From Sphagnum compactum (taxonomy: Eukaryota; Bryophyta; Sphagnopsida; Sphagnales), in the NCBI GenBank assembly GCA_965153455.1, contig OZ234493.1, positions 34,462,213-34,526,212 on the forward strand: 64,000 bases of DNA. The letters are read 5' to 3'. Positions 58,841-64,000 of this stretch are shown here, one piece after another. Below the pieces are notes generated by a model. That model did not search any database. It was given only the letters and a program-made list of their open reading frames with translations, and was not told where the DNA came from. How positions within the stretch are numbered: position 1 is the first letter of the stretch; every line of letters begins with the position of its first letter. A program made the position numbers and the translations under genes.

Positions 58841-61800
58841 CACTGATACACAGTGATGTTATGATAGAGTTATGCGTGAAATTTAAATACCTTTAAATGA
58901 GGAGGACATAGGTATTATGTTTATTATCATTGGTTTAGTAGTGATCCTGGGAAGCATTGAGGTCTAAATCTCATGGAGACAGACAACAAACTTTACCACT
59001 TGTATCAATTAGCTTTCTAGGATGTCAACTTGTGTAAAATGCCTTGAACTGATTCAAAATTGGGACCTAAAGTTTCGTCCGAATGCTAGCTATTCATTGT
59101 CCCCAAACATATATAGTTTCTAGCAGGGTCCCTACAAGGGATGTCTCTGGGGCTGCTATGCTACCAAGGAACGTCCTTAGGTCCTCCAGCTCTCAGGGAT
59201 GTTTTTTGAACATATAATTATTGCGACAATTCATCACAACAGCTAGTGAAGAACATTCCTCAAAGTGTGGGACCAAATGGGGCAGCTATGATGAGAGTCT
59301 CTAGAAAGCAAGCAGAGTGCTTGGTTGTTGGAGATTGGTTATTCTTCTTGCTAATCCACCTTTGCTTCTTAGGTTTTGGGTGTTTCCAGCTAAAGGTTTT
59401 TGCTATTGGTGGTGCCATCGATCGCTTATCGGTTGATAGGAGATCCTCTTGCTGGGAGTGCTGCAGGTCTTACTAGGGTTTATCTCTTTTCCACTTTTGA
59501 GGAAGGGCTTGGCAATTTGGGGGTTTTAGGAAGGTTTTTCAATTGGATGAAGAAAATCAAATGAGATGATGCCACGTGGTGCTCTGAAAATTCAGATTGC
59601 ATCTTGAGCCCTCAGGCCTACCTCCACTAAAGATAGTAGGTGTGTTAGGAACAGCTTCTCCCTAACTCTTGAGTTTTGTGAATATGGGGTTCAAGTTTGG
59701 CTTATTATTGTTGAGAGGGTGAAAGTTTCTCATATCATTTCTTTGGTTGGTGGACCTCTGATGGTCTCAAATCATGGCACATTTGTCATATAAACACGCT
59801 CTTAAATTTGGGGCTAGGATACCACCTACCCCGCTTTCTCTATTGACAACTCCTAAAAGTTGCTAGCAAAATGAAAATGACATTATGCAAAAGCCTCAAA
59901 ATATATTGGAGACACTCGTTGCAAGACTAGCTAAGCTTGGTAAGTCCACCCCTTTAGACCTCAACTACGTGACACATTACATGAAGGATGCTATAAAAGT
60001 CACAACAGTTTGATTTTCAAGAAGCATGCCTCAATTCCTATTGCAACTCTAGATATGGAAGTGATCAAGAAAGGGGTTGCATTCATATAGAACATATTAT
60101 CATTGCTAGTTTTCTAGCTAGCAAGTCACTTGAGCTTCACATCATAAAGTGGATAAACATCATTAATCAATAGGTTCTGAGAGGTGGGGTGAACTTTTGA
60201 AGGGATGTTGGAAGAGGATTTTACTATCTCTCTTCACCAAGTGTAAAAACCATTGAAATAGTACTCATGTTAACTTCGTTTAGGACACAATGGTGCACTG
60301 CAATATTGCATTTGTGCACATTTACATTTGACCCATATGCCATGGAGAGGTTGAAAATATTAGTATGTATCACATTGCATATGATGCCTCTGGAGTTTAG
60401 ACAAATTGAAATGGCTTGGATGTTGCAAGACAAATAAGTACATTGTTAGATTTTGATAACACAAATAAGGGAAGGAAAGAACCTTGCTTTTGCATTGCAA
60501 TGGACCCAGAAATGGGTTCGCCTACAAAGGTTCACATCCTTGGTGTGGGAAGAGCTATTGACTATGAATAATTCCCTACAAAACATCAAGCATTCTGCAT
60601 GGCAAATACAAATGAAAAATGGCTTATGGTGGTTCGTGGATAGACATAAATGCACAAACATCCATACAAAATAAAAGTTATGCAAAACAAGAAAACTACA
60701 CCAAGTAACTAAACTCACCACAATGGAATGAGGTGCATGTAAAATCATGAAGGACAAGGGTTTATAATTCAACCTTTAGTATAAATGCCTCTATATGTAA
60801 AAATGATAAAAGAAAATAATTTAAAGAAGGTAAAGGATATGGAATTAATTGAACAAAACCCAAAACCTTAGCAAATTTTTTAAATAGTTTTGCAAGCCAA
60901 TGCTTAAACAAAACCTATAAAAAAGGGCCCAAAGGAAAGTCAGTGCCACTAAAACAAATGTGGTTAAGACTAGAATTGATTTGAAATGAAAGGGTTTGCG
61001 GGAGTGATAATATTAGATTCCCAACCCATCCCTATTGAAATAAACCTTGTTCAACTTGCATATAAATTCCCCAACAACCAACTATGTGAAAAGTTGAAGA
61101 AACCCATAGATGTGCACATAGAGGCACTCAACAAATTAGATTTGTATGCCCCCAACCCAACAACAAAGCATATCATGATTAAGGTACCCAAAAGGATTGT
61201 TTAATGAAAAAAGGATTGCAAAAGACTATTTTGGATTTTTATAATATTTATTTCCTTATAATTATAGTGGATTTTTGTGTGCATATAACTGGAATGAGGT
61301 CATGTTAAATTAATAAGAAATCTAAGAATATATTTAATATAATATAAATGTCCTTTCAAGTATGTTTAAATAATTTGACCTTGTTTTAACTGCAATTTTT
61401 ATCTTAAAAGAAGAAAAAAGGAATGTATTAAGTAGTACAATTGATTTCAAATTTTTTTCATGGATAAACAATGTTTACATCTATGTTTAGCAATGTTCAT
61501 TAACTGCATTTGATTAAATCATACATAGTACGAAAATTTTGAAGGTTACATACTTCATTTCAAAAAGGCTACAAGAAAAAGGACTATTTTTTTGGTCATT
61601 TGGTTGATTTTTTCACTAAACTTAGAATTTGTGGCCCCAAGTGCAAGTCACATGTGCAAGAAATAATCATGCAAGAAAATGTGTCACATCATCTATAGAA
61701 ACTTATGTATTCATTTTCTACATTTCTCGTTTTTAACCAAAATATTGATGTATAATTACATATGCATGTGAAAAATCACCATTATCATACAAATTATCAC

Positions 61801-62199
61801 AATTTGACTTATCTAGATTTTCATACTTGAATTTATTCCATGTAAATTTTATATTTGGTAGATAACAAAAACAAAATCCTTGATATTTGTGTCCCAAAAA
61901 TGGTACCCTGATTGTGAATATGCCCAACAAACATTTCATATATCCAACTAATGTTGTTAATATTCTTTCCAACATTCCCAACAGACCAAACCATTAGATA
62001 ATCCATTTTCAAATTCTCAAAAATATTAGATGGCCTAGTGATGAAGAGGGAATAGAGGAATTCCATGAAATTTTACAACAAACCTCACCATTAGAAAGGA
62101 GGTTTTTGAAGAGGTGACACTTCCACCTATTGACACAACTATTAACAAGAATAATACACTTAGGGATTTAGGGTTGGGGAAAGGAACCTAAGAAATTAC
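58841..62199. other. Intergenic, possibly LINE 5' sequence
   Basis: 58.9-60.0 kb is less AT-rich and has a few protein-like stretches. 60.2-61.3 kb has a 72-codon plus frame (60986-61204: QPIPIEINLVQLAYKF) that might be LINE ORF1 debris. None could be assigned. Confidence 0.3.
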
Positions 62200-63600
62200 T
62201 TGGAAAATGGAAAGGGGGGGGTATTAGTGAGGAGGACACTATTGCTGTTTCTTTTGTTGAGAAGGAGAATAGCCTTTACAAGTATAAAGTTAATGCAAGA
62301 GGGTAGAAAGGTGATACAACTTCCAAAGGTGAACCCAAAATGCAACAATCATTATATGATTTGTGGGGTTTTAAGAAGGGCACTAAGGACAAACAATGAG
62401 AAAGGCCCTTGGAACAAGCTCTTCAACCTTCAAATGTTATGTCATAAAATTTTACATTGCAAATTACAATATTCAAGGCCTAAACTTGGAAAAGAGGTAC
62501 GCTACATGAGTTGAAAATGTACATCCAAGGGTTAACACCCAAATGGATGTGGTATTACTACATGAACACAAACTTAAACATAAAAAAGTAAGGTAGCTTA
62601 AGCAAATATATGTGGAAAGATGCTAAGACTTGAACAACTAAAACATATTTGGCTTACAAAATTTTTTGTCATGATCATGTGCAAAATGTAGAAGTATAAA
62701 CATCCTATTAACTTGTGAATGGGTACATTTTGTGGTGCAATACATTGACAACAAAGCCCAATGGTTGATCTTGGACAAGTTACCAAGGGGGAAGGTTGAA
62801 ATTGATAACATTTACACCTCCAATGAAGTTATAGATAAATGCAAGTTGTGAGAATGTCTGAATGATTGTTTACTTAAGGACTATAATGGATCATCATGGG
62901 GGGTGATATAATATGGTGGAAGACTTGATAGCCAAGTCCATTACATGCAAAAAGACAAGTGGGAGTGAAAAACTAGCTTGGGAAACCTTTAAAATTGGTC
63001 TACAAATCAAAGAGCTAGGGAGGTCCAATGGATCATTCAAGTTCTCATGGGAAAAATTTGCAAAATGGACCAAACTATTGTTTAATTAAATTCAACATAT
63101 GTTATTCGACTACTATTCATAACATGGAGGGCACGAGCAAACCTTACAAGTACATCATAGAAGGTGATGATGTCTATTTTAACCACCACTTGTGCTTTAA
63201 AAATAAAACTTGGTAATTAATTGCAAATGAATATTCATTGGAAGGTCAATACACAATATTTTGACCAAGTAGAAGAATAGATCAAAACCATTTGGTAGCA
63301 AGAGTATAAAAATAATTGTATTTTGTGAAAATGCATAAAGTGACAATGTTCTATAGATCTTTTTGGAAGGAGGGAGCAATTAAATTTATAAGATCAAAAG
63401 AGATCACCATATGTAAATTAAAAGAAGTTCAATTCAAGTTGCAAAATAAAATAGATGATATGCATTCTATAATAAGCATAAAGGAATTATTGAAAATGTT
63501 GGAGGATGTGACAATGGAGGGAATGATAATAGTAGTATAAAAAGTGGGTTTATTTCACCAACCCAATTCCCTAAGGGGCTTTAAAAGTGAACCAAATTGT
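62200..63600 (+). pseudogene. LINE (non-LTR retrotransposon) endonuclease remnant
   Basis: From 62469 one frame, broken by stops, reads NIQGLNLEKRYAT, then MDVVLLHEHKLKHKKV: the N and E boxes of the APE-type endonuclease that opens plant L1 ORF2. Further on come DNKAQWLILDKLPRGKVEI, NIYTSNEVIDKCKL (usual NIYAPN), SSWGGD (usual GDFN, after a shift), GSFKFSWEKF (usual FTW box) and YFNHHL (usual SDHxP, catalytic Asp changed to Asn). Reverse transcriptase is not recognisable before the window ends. Several stops and shifts show it is dead. Confidence 0.7.
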
Positions 63601-64000
63601 GATACCTTTGTTTCATTTCACCTCAAATGAAACTTAAATCATTATATAGTCATTTGTATTCAAAGCATTTCATTAAGGTTATTTTTTTGTATTATTAAAA
63701 CTATTATTTCATTCTTGGATAACAATTATAATTATTAATTTATTACATTTTAATGTATAAAATTATTTATGACTTATTACAACCTTTTAGTGTATCAATT
63801 AGTTAAGATATGAAATATTACATGATTGTTTAAACCAAATTCAATTTAATTAATTAAGAGGTTTTTACATACAATTTGGAAAAAATGTTGTGTTTTACTT
63901 TGGGCCTCCATTCGATTAATGTTAGTTTTTTGAAATAAAAAATGAAAATTCAATTTTCATAATGTAAAATCAAATGATTAACTTTTATATACGAATTAAT
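63601..64000. other. AT-rich end of window
   Basis: Nothing recognisable; very A/T rich, no further LINE motifs. Confidence 0.5.

Overview
The window looks like nuclear DNA of a land plant with a large, AT-rich, transposon-filled genome. Three things point there. A SHI/STYLISH (SRS) transcription-factor gene, a family known only from land plants, lies on the minus strand with phase-compatible GT-AG introns. A decayed fragment of plastid-type 23S rRNA sits in nuclear-looking sequence. The mobile elements are typical of plants: Ty1/Copia, CACTA, hAT-type and Mutator-type miniature elements, and a LINE. The sequence alone does not fix the lineage; a lycophyte, fern or gymnosperm would all fit the gene spacing and element decay.

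Layout. 0-9 kb: AT-rich intergenic DNA with an old dispersed repeat and two direct copies of an LTR-like repeat. 9.0-16.2 kb: a nest of elements. A hAT-like miniature element is split by a Copia retrotransposon with both LTRs, which is split by a non-autonomous CACTA element, which carries a small GGGT-TIR element. 16.2-20.5 kb: foldback and hAT-type miniature elements, a telobox hairpin and a 57-bp minisatellite. 20.5-24.3 kb: the SRS gene and its GC-rich 5' flank, the only convincing host gene. 24.3-36 kb: mixed intergenic DNA with a very small Mutator-like element enclosing a zinc-knuckle coding remnant, several copies of two dispersed inverted-repeat families, a large foldback at 32 kb, a GC-rich LTR-like repeat and several tandem duplications. 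36-40 kb: sparse AT-rich DNA. 40.3-47.2 kb: a second, more decayed Copia element with three later insertions. 48.1-48.4 kb: the plastid 23S fragment inside a perfect 28-bp inverted repeat. 48.4-62 kb: mostly featureless AT-rich DNA with scattered miniature elements. 62.2-63.6 kb: the endonuclease part of a decayed LINE.

No gene cluster or pathway is visible. The SRS gene probably acts alone as a DNA-binding transcription factor; in studied plants SRS proteins activate auxin-biosynthesis genes. All retroelement reading frames carry stops and frameshifts, so none looks able to move on its own. All exon ends are read from splice consensus, phase and homology by eye. No alignment or database search was run.
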